Origin: Owenweeksia hongkongensis DSM 17368
GTDB taxonomy: Bacteria > Bacteroidota > Bacteroidia > Flavobacteriales > Schleiferiaceae
Assembly: GCF_000236705.1 (NCBI RefSeq)
Contig: NC_016599.1
Span: 1,798,001-1,862,000, forward strand
Direction: 5' to 3'
Length of the DNA stretch: 64,000 nt
The position numbers and the translations under genes were made by a program. Below, piece after piece: positions 1-8,106 of this stretch. The stretch's first letter is position 1. Each line of letters starts with the position of its first letter. Under the pieces are notes generated by a model. It searched no databases, was not told where the DNA came from, and was given only the letters and a program-made list of their open reading frames with translations.

Positions 1-2058
1 ATTTCTGGAATTAATGATGAGGCTCAAACTGAATATCCAAATACTTTTAGACACTTAACAAAAGATGGACAGATTATCTATGTAGAATTAAAGGGTATGC
101 CTATTTCAATTAAAGACAGGCGGGTGAGAATGGTATTAATCGAGGATGTTAGTGACCAAATGCAATCCAGAGACCGATTAATAGAAAGTGAAAGGCGATT
201 TAAAGCATTGGTTCAAAATGGATCAGACATAATCGCTCTACTTTCTGCGAACGCAAAATTATTATACATAAGCCCAAGTATAGAACGTGTTTTAGGTTTA
301 AAGCAAGAAGGTGTTATGGACACATCCCTTTTTGACTTCCTTCATCCAGATGACGTTCCATTGATGCAAAAGACACATGCAGATTTGCCAAATGCCACTC
401 ATCAAATAAAAGTTGGACCGTATAGGGTAAAAAATACCGATGGTGATTGGAGATGGCTGGAGACTACTTTTTTAAATAAGCTAAATGATTCTGCCATAAA
501 TGGCATAGTTGCCTCTTCAAGAGACATTACTAACCAAATTCAAAATCAACAAAAACTTGAAGCTAGCATTATTCGTTATAAAAACATTGTTGACGTTGCA
601 AGCGATATTATTTATGAGTTTCATCTAGAAACGCGTGAAATGAAATTTGTCAGCAATCACTCTGACTCACTATTCGATTATCAAAATAATCAAAGTCTTA
701 CAAGGGCTGACTGGGAATTACTACTTCATCCAGAGGATAGAAATAATGTTATTCAATACATGAGTAAGGTTCTTGCCAATAATGAAATAAACCAAGGACT
801 AATCGAATATCGTCTTCGAAAGAAAAATGGCAAATACGCCCATTTCCAAGATCGCTTTTTTGTTCTAAATAAAAACGATGGTCATGGGCAAATACAAGGA
901 GCTTTACAAGATATTAGTTTGCGTAAAACACATGAATCGATCCAGGAGTTCGAAAACAATATGCTAACGCTTTATGCAAAAGATAATAATGAAATAAAGG
1001 TTGTTTTAGAGAAAGCATTACTAGCAATTGAAACACTTATAGATGGAGCGATGTGCAGCATACTAAAATTAACAAAAGGTAATTGCGCCCGACACCTTAG
1101 CGCTCCCTCAATTCCACCCGCCTATTCACAAGTCATTGATGGGGTTTCCATAGGTCCAAAAGTGGGTTCTTGTGGAACAGCTATGTATGAGGGTTCAATA
1201 ATCATAGTTGAAGATATCGCTACTAATCCTTTGTGGGAAGACTATAAAGAAATTGCACTAAAATTCGGTTTAAAATCTTGCTGGTCAGTACCTATTAAAC
1301 ATCAAAATGGTAAAGTTATCGGAAGTTTCGCTACTTATTATAATGCGATTCGGAAACCTGACAGTTTTGAGCTAGAACTCATTCAAAGGGCAGCAAACGT
1401 TCTTGGTATTATAATGGAAAACTGGCAGGCCCGCGAAGACCTCAAACAGTCAAATGAACGATACGACATAGTAGCTCGTGCTACCAATGATATTATTTGG
1501 GAGTATAATCTTGCTACAGAGGAAATGACATCCACCGAAGGGTTATTCCAAAAATTTGGATATAACAAAGAAGAGGATCATTTACATTACAAGTGGTGGC
1601 TTAGCAAAATACATCCCGCGGATAAAGAAAATGTCACTCAAACAATCTTAAAACATCTTCGAAACGATAATCCTCAACTTAGTCACAAATATAGATTTAA
1701 AACAACCCGTGGCGATTATCGTTACATTCTTGAGCGCTTATATGTGATCAAAAATGACAATCAAATGCCAATTAGAATAATTGGTGCCATGGAAGATATT
1801 ACTGATAAAGAAAAATACTTACGTGAGATAGAAAAACAAAATCTTCTACTGAAACAAATTTCATGGGATCAGTCTCACAAAGTAAGAGCCCCTTTGGCTC
1901 GAATTATGGGTTTGCTAAATGTAATGGAGGCAACTAACAAAAATGACTTTGAAAATGATGAAGTTTTGCGTTATCTTTCTGATTCATCGAAAGAACTTGA
2001 CCAAATTGTAAGAGGTGTGGTAAGTAAAATTGAACTTATGAAAAATCAACCCGCTTAA
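1..2058 (+). CDS. Multi-PAS/GAF sensor protein with DHp-like C-terminus, no ATPase domain (5' end outside window)
   Basis: The reading frame is open from base 1, so the start lies upstream of the window. Visible modules in order: the tail of a PAS domain (about 1-170), a PAS domain with the LHPDD signature (about 190-540), another PAS (about 560-930), a GAF domain (about 950-1430, with VGSCGTAMYEG and a conserved WSVP stretch), a fourth PAS (about 1460-1810), then a dimerisation helix with an H-box-like SHKVRAPLARIMG (about 1850-1930). The protein ends about 40 residues later, with no HATPase N, G1 or G2 boxes. No membrane segment is seen in this part. Such ATPase-less PAS proteins next to a receiver are known in Bacteroidota; the role is inferred to be sensing and phosphotransfer or scaffolding rather than autonomous kinase activity. 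It overlaps the next gene by one base (TAATG). Confidence 0.85.
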   Translation: MSGINDEAQTEYPNTFRHLTKDGQIIYVELKGMPISIKDRRVRMVLIEDVSDQMQSRDRLIESERRFKALVQNGSDIIALLSANAKLLYISPSIERVLGLKQEGVMDTSLFDFLHPDDVPLMQKTHADLPNATHQIKVGPYRVKNTDGDWRWLETTFLNKLNDSAINGIVASSRDITNQIQNQQKLEASIIRYKNIVDVASDIIYEFHLETREMKFVSNHSDSLFDYQNNQSLTRADWELLLHPEDRNNVIQYMSKVLANNEINQGLIEYRLRKKNGKYAHFQDRFFVLNKNDGHGQIQGALQDISLRKTHESIQEFENNMLTLYAKDNNEIKVVLEKALLAIETLIDGAMCSILKLTKGNCARHLSAPSIPPAYSQVIDGVSIGPKVGSCGTAMYEGSIIIVEDIATNPLWEDYKEIALKFGLKSCWSVPIKHQNGKVIGSFATYYNAIRKPDSFELELIQRAANVLGIIMENWQAREDLKQSNERYDIVARATNDIIWEYNLATEEMTSTEGLFQKFGYNKEEDHLHYKWWLSKIHPADKENVTQTILKHLRNDNPQLSHKYRFKTTRGDYRYILERLYVIKNDNQMPIRIIGAMEDITDKEKYLREIEKQNLLLKQISWDQSHKVRAPLARIMGLLNVMEATNKNDFENDEVLRYLSDSSKELDQIVRGVVSKIELMKNQPA

Positions 2059-2438
2059 TGGCATTCGAAATAATCATAATAGACGATGATAAGGTGTTTG
2101 TTTGGCTCCAAGAAAAACTTGTGAAAAAAAGCGAATTGCATGCGGCACCTCATTGTTTTCTTAATGCAAAAGATGCCTTAAATTTTATAGATAATAATCT
2201 TACCCCAAGCTCCCAATATATAATTTTGCTTGACATTAATATGCCCATCATGAATGGTTGGGATTTCTTAGATTCAATCCAACAGAAACCTTACACCTCT
2301 CAAATTGATATAATAATGCTTAGCTCTTCTATTGAATCCAGTGATAAAGAGAGGGCTCGAAATTATTCTCTTGTCAAAGAATATTTGGAAAAACCGTTAA
2401 CACTTGAGCTTTGTAAGAAGCTCAAGCAAACGCTTTAA
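2058..2438 (+). CDS. Single-domain response regulator (CheY-like receiver)
   Basis: A 126-aa protein made only of a receiver domain. The acidic pocket is DDD at residues 9-11, the phospho-acceptor is D59 in LLDINMPIMNG, the switch serine lies in SSS (89-91), and the conserved lysine is K112 in EKP. There is no output domain. Its ATG overlaps the stop of the upstream sensor (TAATG), which implies translational coupling, so the two form a pair. Known family behaviour is phosphorylation-dependent protein binding; the partner kinase must be elsewhere if the upstream protein is truly ATPase-less. Confidence 0.92.
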   Translation: MAFEIIIIDDDKVFVWLQEKLVKKSELHAAPHCFLNAKDALNFIDNNLTPSSQYIILLDINMPIMNGWDFLDSIQQKPYTSQIDIIMLSSSIESSDKERARNYSLVKEYLEKPLTLELCKKLKQTL

Positions 2439-2445
2439 GCAACGT

Positions 2446-2613
2446 TCACTTCTTAGCCCTTAACGCTCCTACCACAGCCAAAAGAGTGAATATCAATCCG
2501 ATTCCCAATATTGGCAAAGCAATCATCATATTCTGCATGGTCATCATTATGATTACGCCAGTAGTGTTTAGCATAATACCCAATATTACATAGGTTAGAA
2601 TCTTATTATCCAT
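2446..2613 (-). CDS. Small hydrophobic membrane protein, 55 aa
   Basis: A short minus-strand frame starting at ATG 2611-2613 and ending with TGA at 2446-2448. It encodes MDNKILTYVILGIMLNTT, then a second hydrophobic stretch (ALPILGIGLIFTLLAVVGAL) and a basic RAKK end, so two membrane helices with a positive-inside tail are predicted. It is convergent with the receiver gene, ending 8 bp from it. The clean two-helix pattern supports a real gene. No function is recognised. The alternative is a chance frame in AT-rich DNA. Confidence 0.6.
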   Translation of the reverse strand: MDNKILTYVILGIMLNTTGVIIMMTMQNMMIALPILGIGLIFTLLAVVGALRAKK

Positions 2614-2679
2614 TTGGACTTTGGTATTTCAATTATTCCACAAAGATTGAAAAATATATGGTGGCCAAAGCACAACAAC

Positions 2680-2784
2680 TGTCCAGTATCGAACAGTCCC
2701 TGTCCACTATTGAACTCTTCGCATCCTCATCAAAACACCACTATCTTGACTATCAAAAGTCTAGAGGATGGCACCTTGATTGAC
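2680..2784 (+). promoter_or_regulatory. Sigma-54-like promoter with tandem upstream operators
   Basis: Two related 16-mers lie exactly 21 bp apart: TGTCCAGTATCGAACA (2680-2695, an imperfect inverted repeat TGTYC-N6-GRACA) and TGTCCACTATTGAACT (2701-2716). About 70 bp downstream is TGGCAC-N5-TTGA (2769-2783), close to the -24/-12 consensus TGGCAC-N5-TTGC; the final C is A here. Spacing by two helical turns and the upstream position fit enhancer sites for an NtrC-type activator. Predicted transcription would start near 2795, giving a leader of about 60 nt before the ATG at 2857. Confidence 0.5.
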
Positions 2785-2856
2785 TTTTGTGCAGGAATGG
2801 GTAAAATACTTACCTTGATTAACTCAAAATAATACCTACAAACACAAACTTACATT

Positions 2857-3618
2857 ATGAAAAAACTTGGATTATTCCTTTTTGCTTTGGCCTTCACCTC
2901 ACTCGGGTTAACAGCGCAAACTGCTGATGAAATAATTAATGAATATCACCAAGTAACTGGTGGAGCTGATAATTGGAAAAAAATTAAAGGCGTACAAATG
3001 GATGCCAAAACAAATCAAGGGGGGATGGAAATTCCGGTAACGATAATATATATGCAGGATGGCCGTGAAATGGTTTCATACAATTTGCAAGGGCAAGAAA
3101 TTGTATTAACCGCTTACGATGGCAAATCACTGTGGAGCACAAACTTTCAAACCATGAAGCCCGAAAAAGCAGATGAAGAAGCCCTGATAAACAAAAAAAA
3201 AGAAGACGATGATTTCCCTGACCCACTTATTGACTATAAAAAGAAAGGCTACGAAGCTGAGTATGTGGGTAAAGAAACCATAGAAGGAACGGAATGCCAC
3301 AAAGTGAAACTCACCAAAAAACCACAAATCGTTGATGGACAGGAAGTAGATAATATTGAGTACTACTTTTTTGACAACGAAAACAATGTGCTAATTGCTG
3401 TAGAAAGTGAAATCACTAGTGGCCCCATCAAAGGTTCTATCGCCCAGATATTGTATAGTGACTACCAGGAAGTTGAGGGACTTTATTTTCCGTTTAGTAT
3501 TTCTCAGGGTGTAAAAGGCCAAGGTGCACAACCTCTTGAAATTACTACAGTTACTGTGAATCCAGATGTTTCGGAGCGTTCTTTTAGTTTTCCTGAAGAA
3601 GCACCAAGCGAAGAGTAA
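2857..3618 (+). CDS. Exported LolA-like / outer-membrane lipoprotein-sorting-like protein
   Basis: A 253-aa protein with a clear signal peptide (MKKLGLFLFALAFTSLGLTAQ, cleavage after LTA-Q expected). The mature part resembles the LolA/LppX beta-sheet fold seen in Bacteroidota periplasmic proteins: VQMDAKTNQGGMEIPVTIIY, a YDGKSLW turn, GTECHKVKLT and YYFFDNENN. There is no lipobox cysteine. Function is probably binding of a hydrophobic ligand in the periplasm, but this is only fold-level inference. It is followed after 37 bp by the sortilin/BNR gene in the same direction and both probably read from the sigma-54-like promoter upstream. Confidence 0.7.
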   Translation: MKKLGLFLFALAFTSLGLTAQTADEIINEYHQVTGGADNWKKIKGVQMDAKTNQGGMEIPVTIIYMQDGREMVSYNLQGQEIVLTAYDGKSLWSTNFQTMKPEKADEEALINKKKEDDDFPDPLIDYKKKGYEAEYVGKETIEGTECHKVKLTKKPQIVDGQEVDNIEYYFFDNENNVLIAVESEITSGPIKGSIAQILYSDYQEVEGLYFPFSISQGVKGQGAQPLEITTVTVNPDVSERSFSFPEEAPSEE

Positions 3619-3655
3619 TTCCAATTCTATCATTCAACACCAAATCTTAAGCATT

Positions 3656-6600
3656 ATGTTTAAACGTATTTTTTTTGCGGGTTTATCCTTGTGCCTATAT
3701 ACAACTGCTGTAGGACAAGATTCTAATCCGGTCGCAAACCTTTCCGGCAAAGAACTTTTTGGAGACATCAAAGCCAGACAAATTGGACCTGCACTTATGA
3801 GCGGCAGGGTGACTGACCTTGAACCTCATCCAACTGATGCACGCGTACTTTATGTAGGCACCGCTGGTGGTGGTGTATGGAAAAGCAGTGATGGTGGAGC
3901 CACCGTTTACTCCGTTTTTGATGACTATCCACAATCTATTGGAAATATTGCGGTAGACCCAAATAATCCACAAACGGTATGGGTAGGAACTGGCGAAATA
4001 TGGACACGAAATAGCACCTCTATAGGTTACGGGCTTTACAAAACTACCGATGGCGGAAATAACTGGGATGAAGTTCCGGGTTTTGAAAAAAGTGAACGCA
4101 TTAGCAGCATTGAAATAAACCCCAACAATAGTGATGAAATATACATTGGTGTGCTTGGTGCTCTATGGGGCGATAGCGAAAACCGAGGCGTATATAAAAC
4201 TACAGATGGTGGTAAAACCTGGAATAAAATTTTCTATATAGGCCCGGGAACTGGTGTAAGTGATTTGGTGATGGACCTTACTAATCCGAACATTCTTTAT
4301 GCATCTATGTGGGAATTTAGGAGAACCGGTTGGTCGTTTAATTCTGGTGGTGAAAAAAGTGCTCTTTATAAATCTACCGATGGTGGTAAAAACTGGAAGA
4401 AGATTCATAAGGGCTTCCCCTCTGGTAAATTAGGCCGAATTGCCTTTGCCATGGCACCATCCAATTCACAAATTTTATACACGGCTATAGAGGCCGAGAA
4501 AGATTCAGAAAAAGGACTTTACCGCTCCGATGATGGAGGCGCTAGTTGGAAACACCTCAACAATGATTTCGGGATTGTGGTGCGCCCATTCTATTTCTCA
4601 CGAATTGTAGTAGACCCACGCAATCCAGATATTTTGGTAAAAGGAGGACTGTTTGGCTCATTGAGTCGCGATGGAGGAAAGACCTTTAAAAGTCTGGGAA
4701 ATATGCATGCCGACATCCATGACATAACGTATGATATCAAAGATTCGGACCGAATGTACGTTGGAACAGATGGTGGACTTTACCGCTCATGGGATGCCGG
4801 AACCACCATGGAAATGGTTGAAAACATGCCTGTTTCTCAATTTTATCATATTGATGTGGATGATAAAACCCCCTACAATGTATATGGTGGCCTTCAGGAT
4901 AATGGCTCGTGGTACGGCCCCACTTCTTCACCCGGTGGTGTGGAGGCACGTGATTGGAACCGAATTGGTTATGGAGACGGCTTTCGAGTACTAAAGCACC
5001 CTACCAAAGACATTATCTATTCTGAAATGCAGGGAGCTGAAAACGTGTGGCGCTATGACATTAAGAAAAACCAACAAAAAACGGTGCAACCGCTAAAAGC
5101 TGAGGGTGACCCTAAACTCCGCTTTAACTGGAATGCCCCTATGACAACCAGTGCTCACAAACCTGACAGACTTTACATAGGTAGCCAGTTTGTACATCGC
5201 TCAGACGATATGGGCGATACATGGGAGAAAGTATCTCCAGACCTGACAACCAATGACCCAAAAAAGCAGAATCAGGAGAATTCAGGAGGTCTTTCAAAAG
5301 ATAACTCGGGAGCGGAAAACCACACTACCATTTTTACTATTGCCGAGTCACCATTGGATGAAAATATTCTTTGGGTTGGTACAGATGATGGCAATGTGCA
5401 ACTGACTACTGATGGCGGGAAAAAGTGGAAAAACCTAGTAGGGAACATTGAAGGATTGCCCAAAAACACTTGGGTATATCATATTGAAGCAAGCCATCAT
5501 GATAAAGGCACGGCTTACGCTGTGTTTGACGGGCACACCAAAAATGATATGAATACTTATGTGTATAAGACCTCTGATTATGGAAAAACGTGGAAATCAT
5601 TGGCCACCCCAAATATTGAAGGTTTTGCCAGAGCTTTTCAAGAGGATTTAAAAAACCCAAATCTTCTGTTTTTAGGAACAGAGCTTGGCCTTTACATTAG
5701 TATAGATGGAGGAACTTCTTGGAAAAAGTTCACCAACAATTTTCCCGCAACAGCGGTGCACTACCTCACCATGCAAAAAAATACGCTTGACCTTGTAGCA
5801 GGTACCCATGGCCGTGGAGTTATCATTATTGATGACGTGGCTATTTTACGTGAGCTCACTCCAGAGAATCTGGAGAAAGATGTTCACTTCTTTAGCACCA
5901 AACCAGCAATGATGATGGAGGAGAGCGGATTTGGTGGAGCCAGTACAGAAACGCAGTTTGTGGGCCCCAACCCTACTCGCCAAGCCGTAATTTCATACTA
6001 CCTCAAAAAGCGCCACACGTTTGGGAAGATGACCATGGAAATTCAGGATATGGATGGTAATCTCATTTCTGAAATTGGCCCCAATAAATCGCGGGGAATA
6101 AACATAGTAACTTGGAATTATGCCACTCGTCAACCCAAAGTGGCCAAAGGAAAGTCGTTTGCCTACGGTGGATTTGTCTCTCCAAACGTAGAAGCTGGCA
6201 CATATAAGGCTGTTCTCAAAAAAGGGAAAGAAACCTATGAAACTGAATTTACCGTTTTGAACGATTCCACCTCATTGATTACACCTGAAGAACGGAAAAT
6301 GAATCGTGAGTTTACCATGGAGCTTTACAATATGACAGAGCAATTGGCCTACATGGTTTATGAAATAGATGAAACCATTGCCACAGCCGAAAAGCTTAAG
6401 AAAGCCGACCCCGCTGCTGCTAAAACTGCTCAGGCGGTGATTGACGACCTCAACGGATTAAAGAAAACCTTGGTAACCACCACTGGTGACAATTATGTAG
6501 GCCGTGCCGAAAATGAGCTTCGTGAAGACATGCTGGATTTGTATAGCAAAATTGCCACCCGCTTTGACAAGCCAACACCCGCTGAATATGACAATCTAAA

Positions 6601-6745
6601 AGTGGTGGTTGACGAGTATGGTGAGGCTCAAAAGAAGTTTGAGAAAATAAAGGATGGTTCTGTAAAGAAAATGCAGAAGCAGCTCGAGAAAAGTGAAATG
6701 GATTCTCCAGAAATTGAAAGCTTCGAAAGCTTTATTAAAGGATAA
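3656..6745 (+). CDS. Exported sortilin/VPS10-type BNR-repeat propeller protein
   Basis: Start chosen at 3656 because MFKRIFFAGLSLCLYTTAVGQ is a good signal peptide; an in-frame start 90 bp upstream would overlap the preceding gene and add a charged leader. The 1029-aa product carries at least ten Asp-box motifs (SSDGGA, TTDGGNNW, TTDGGKTW, STDGGKNW, SDDGGASW, TTDGGKKW, SIDGGTSW), so one or two beta-propellers of the VPS10/sortilin type are expected. A beta-sandwich-like region (about 780-900) and a helical tail (about 910-1029) follow. These are commonly annotated as glycosyl hydrolase or WD40/YVTN/BNR-like proteins; catalytic activity is unproven. A strong terminator follows at 6781. Confidence 0.85.
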   Translation: MFKRIFFAGLSLCLYTTAVGQDSNPVANLSGKELFGDIKARQIGPALMSGRVTDLEPHPTDARVLYVGTAGGGVWKSSDGGATVYSVFDDYPQSIGNIAVDPNNPQTVWVGTGEIWTRNSTSIGYGLYKTTDGGNNWDEVPGFEKSERISSIEINPNNSDEIYIGVLGALWGDSENRGVYKTTDGGKTWNKIFYIGPGTGVSDLVMDLTNPNILYASMWEFRRTGWSFNSGGEKSALYKSTDGGKNWKKIHKGFPSGKLGRIAFAMAPSNSQILYTAIEAEKDSEKGLYRSDDGGASWKHLNNDFGIVVRPFYFSRIVVDPRNPDILVKGGLFGSLSRDGGKTFKSLGNMHADIHDITYDIKDSDRMYVGTDGGLYRSWDAGTTMEMVENMPVSQFYHIDVDDKTPYNVYGGLQDNGSWYGPTSSPGGVEARDWNRIGYGDGFRVLKHPTKDIIYSEMQGAENVWRYDIKKNQQKTVQPLKAEGDPKLRFNWNAPMTTSAHKPDRLYIGSQFVHRSDDMGDTWEKVSPDLTTNDPKKQNQENSGGLSKDNSGAENHTTIFTIAESPLDENILWVGTDDGNVQLTTDGGKKWKNLVGNIEGLPKNTWVYHIEASHHDKGTAYAVFDGHTKNDMNTYVYKTSDYGKTWKSLATPNIEGFARAFQEDLKNPNLLFLGTELGLYISIDGGTSWKKFTNNFPATAVHYLTMQKNTLDLVAGTHGRGVIIIDDVAILRELTPENLEKDVHFFSTKPAMMMEESGFGGASTETQFVGPNPTRQAVISYYLKKRHTFGKMTMEIQDMDGNLISEIGPNKSRGINIVTWNYATRQPKVAKGKSFAYGGFVSPNVEAGTYKAVLKKGKETYETEFTVLNDSTSLITPEERKMNREFTMELYNMTEQLAYMVYEIDETIATAEKLKKADPAAAKTAQAVIDDLNGLKKTLVTTTGDNYVGRAENELREDMLDLYSKIATRFDKPTPAEYDNLKVVVDEYGEAQKKFEKIKDGSVKKMQKQLEKSEMDSPEIESFESFIKG

Positions 6746-6780
6746 ATCTATTTTGGATCTTTGATTGACGATTTTAGATT

Positions 6781-6810
6781 GGGCCATGGCGAAAGCTTTG
6801 GCCCTTTTTT
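6781..6810 (+). terminator. Rho-independent terminator
   Basis: GGGCCA pairs with TGGCCC around a GC-GAAA-GC inner stem and is followed by TTTTTT. It lies 36 bp after the stop of the BNR-propeller gene and before a convergent gene. Confidence 0.85.
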
Positions 6811-6842
6811 ACTCCTGTTTGTATCAGTTCTGAAATTCTGTA

Positions 6843-7463
6843 TTACCAGTCTTTCAAAATAGACAAAGCATCAGAAACACTTATAAACTCACTCCCCTCA
6901 AGAACCACCAATCCATTACCACATATTTCCAGATTGTTATTCTCCGCGTATGTATTAACACTATCTCTGAAGCCTGCTGTTATAAATTTGAATTGATGAG
7001 CATAGCTGCTATCATTCTTAAAATTGAAACCGATTATTAGCTCTTTATAAATATTATCCAAACCCTTTTTCTCATAAGTATCTTGTTCAAAAAGACGCTT
7101 GTTTTTCCACAACCAAAAGCTTTCCCAATAGTAAATCCGTTTTCCTACAAAGTTTGCATGAACATCTTCTGAGGTGACTGGAGACCAGTATTGACAGTAA
7201 AGTCGTTCATCTTCTAGACTCAGTTGAAATTCTGAAATATTCTTTCGATCCTCAATACTATAATTCCCTATCTCTTCTAAAACTATGCTATCAAGCTTCC
7301 AGGCATTACCAATCTCCAGTAGATGTAACTCCTTCCTTTTAGAGTTAAATGATTCAATATAACTGCGGGATAAATACTTTGGAATAAAAAATGCCGCAAA
7401 GCCATAGGTTACAAAAAGTGCGAGGAGAAGCAGTCCAATCTGTTTTACTCGAGTCATAATCAA
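6843..7463 (-). CDS. Hypothetical membrane-anchored protein
   Basis: A 206-aa protein with one N-terminal hydrophobic helix (VKQIGLLLLALFVTYGFAAFF) preceded by basic residues, then a mainly polar, aromatic-rich exported domain (YCQYWSPV, YYWESFWLWKNKRLFEQ). The start may be the first Met or the Met two codons later (MTRVKQ). No lipobox or known domain is recognised. It is convergent with the BNR-propeller gene and stands alone: a palindromic repeat and 138 bp separate it from the next minus-strand gene. Confidence 0.6.
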   Translation of the reverse strand: MIMTRVKQIGLLLLALFVTYGFAAFFIPKYLSRSYIESFNSKRKELHLLEIGNAWKLDSIVLEEIGNYSIEDRKNISEFQLSLEDERLYCQYWSPVTSEDVHANFVGKRIYYWESFWLWKNKRLFEQDTYEKKGLDNIYKELIIGFNFKNDSSYAHQFKFITAGFRDSVNTYAENNNLEICGNGLVVLEGSEFISVSDALSILKDW

Positions 7464-7487
7464 ATATAAAAGAAAACCACTCCCTAA

Positions 7488-7567
7488 GTTCTCGACTCCG
7501 TACGAACTTACTACGAACGTATCAGGTTGAGAAGCCTGTCCTGAGCTTGCCGAAGGGAAGTCGAAAC
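7488..7567. repeat. Intergenic palindromic repeat (CTTCGACAAGCTCAGG-type)
   Basis: TTCTCGACT at the left pairs with AGTCGAAA at the right, and the centre contains CCTGAGCTTGCCGAAGGG, a sequence resembling dispersed intergenic repeats widespread in Bacteroidota. It fills most of the 138-bp gap. No coding potential is seen. Confidence 0.55.
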
Positions 7568-7601
7568 CTCACAATTTTCGAATTATCGAATCTTCAAATA
7601 A

Positions 7602-8054
7602 CTAACCTATCCTCCACTTACAGTTCCACCATTCCTTTTCGATGTGGGCACCAATACGCTCGTAAAAACGAACGGCATCTTCGTTCCAATCAAGCACTTG
7701 CCAATCGAGACGGATAGCTCCAGCTTTTCGAGCTTCATCAGCCGTGGCATTGAGAAGTGCCAAACCAATTCCATTGCCGCGTAAATGCGGCTGAACAATC
7801 AGATCCTCCAGATAAAAACAGCGTCCTTTCCAAGTAGAATAGCGTGGGTAATAAAGAGAAACTCCAACAACCTCTCCTTCCAACTCAGCAACCAAAAAAT
7901 CATAGGCTTTGTGATCTTTCCAATCGGCAAGTAAGGTTTCTGTGGTAACATCTACTTCTTCTGGCATTTTCTCAAACTCTGCCAAATCGTGTATGTGCTG
8001 CATTAATGCAGGAATATCTTTTTCCTCTCCCTTTCGGATGGTGAAATCTATCAT
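7602..8054 (-). CDS. GNAT family N-acetyltransferase (diamine acetyltransferase-like)
   Basis: A 150-aa single GNAT domain. The acetyl-CoA pyrophosphate-binding loop is RGNGIGLALL (Q/RxxGxG/A) after the beta-4 strand YLEDLIVQPHLR, and the C-terminal NEDAVRFYERIGA helix-strand is typical. The AEFEKMPEEV and WNCKWRIG segments resemble spermidine/thialysine acetyltransferases, so a small amine substrate is likely but not proven. Downstream of lysA, with a terminator between them, so it is probably transcribed partly by read-through or from its own promoter. Confidence 0.85.
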   Translation of the reverse strand: MIDFTIRKGEEKDIPALMQHIHDLAEFEKMPEEVDVTTETLLADWKDHKAYDFLVAELEGEVVGVSLYYPRYSTWKGRCFYLEDLIVQPHLRGNGIGLALLNATADEARKAGAIRLDWQVLDWNEDAVRFYERIGAHIEKEWWNCKWRIG

Positions 8055-8060
8055 CTTGTA

Positions 8061-8092
8061 TTTTATTAAAAAGCCCCGGCTAATGCCGAGGC
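8061..8092 (-). terminator. Rho-independent terminator of lysA
   Basis: On the minus strand GCCTCGGC-ATTA-GCCGGGGC forms an 8-bp hairpin (one G-U pair) followed by TTTTTAATAAAA. It sits 15 bp after the lysA stop. Confidence 0.85.
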
Positions 8093-8106
8093 CCGTTAAG
8101 AATTTC

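Noticed and set aside
2614-2832. Plus-strand TTG-initiated frame of 72 codons
   Set aside because: No ATG, no coding character, and it covers the sigma-54-like promoter and operators of the next gene.
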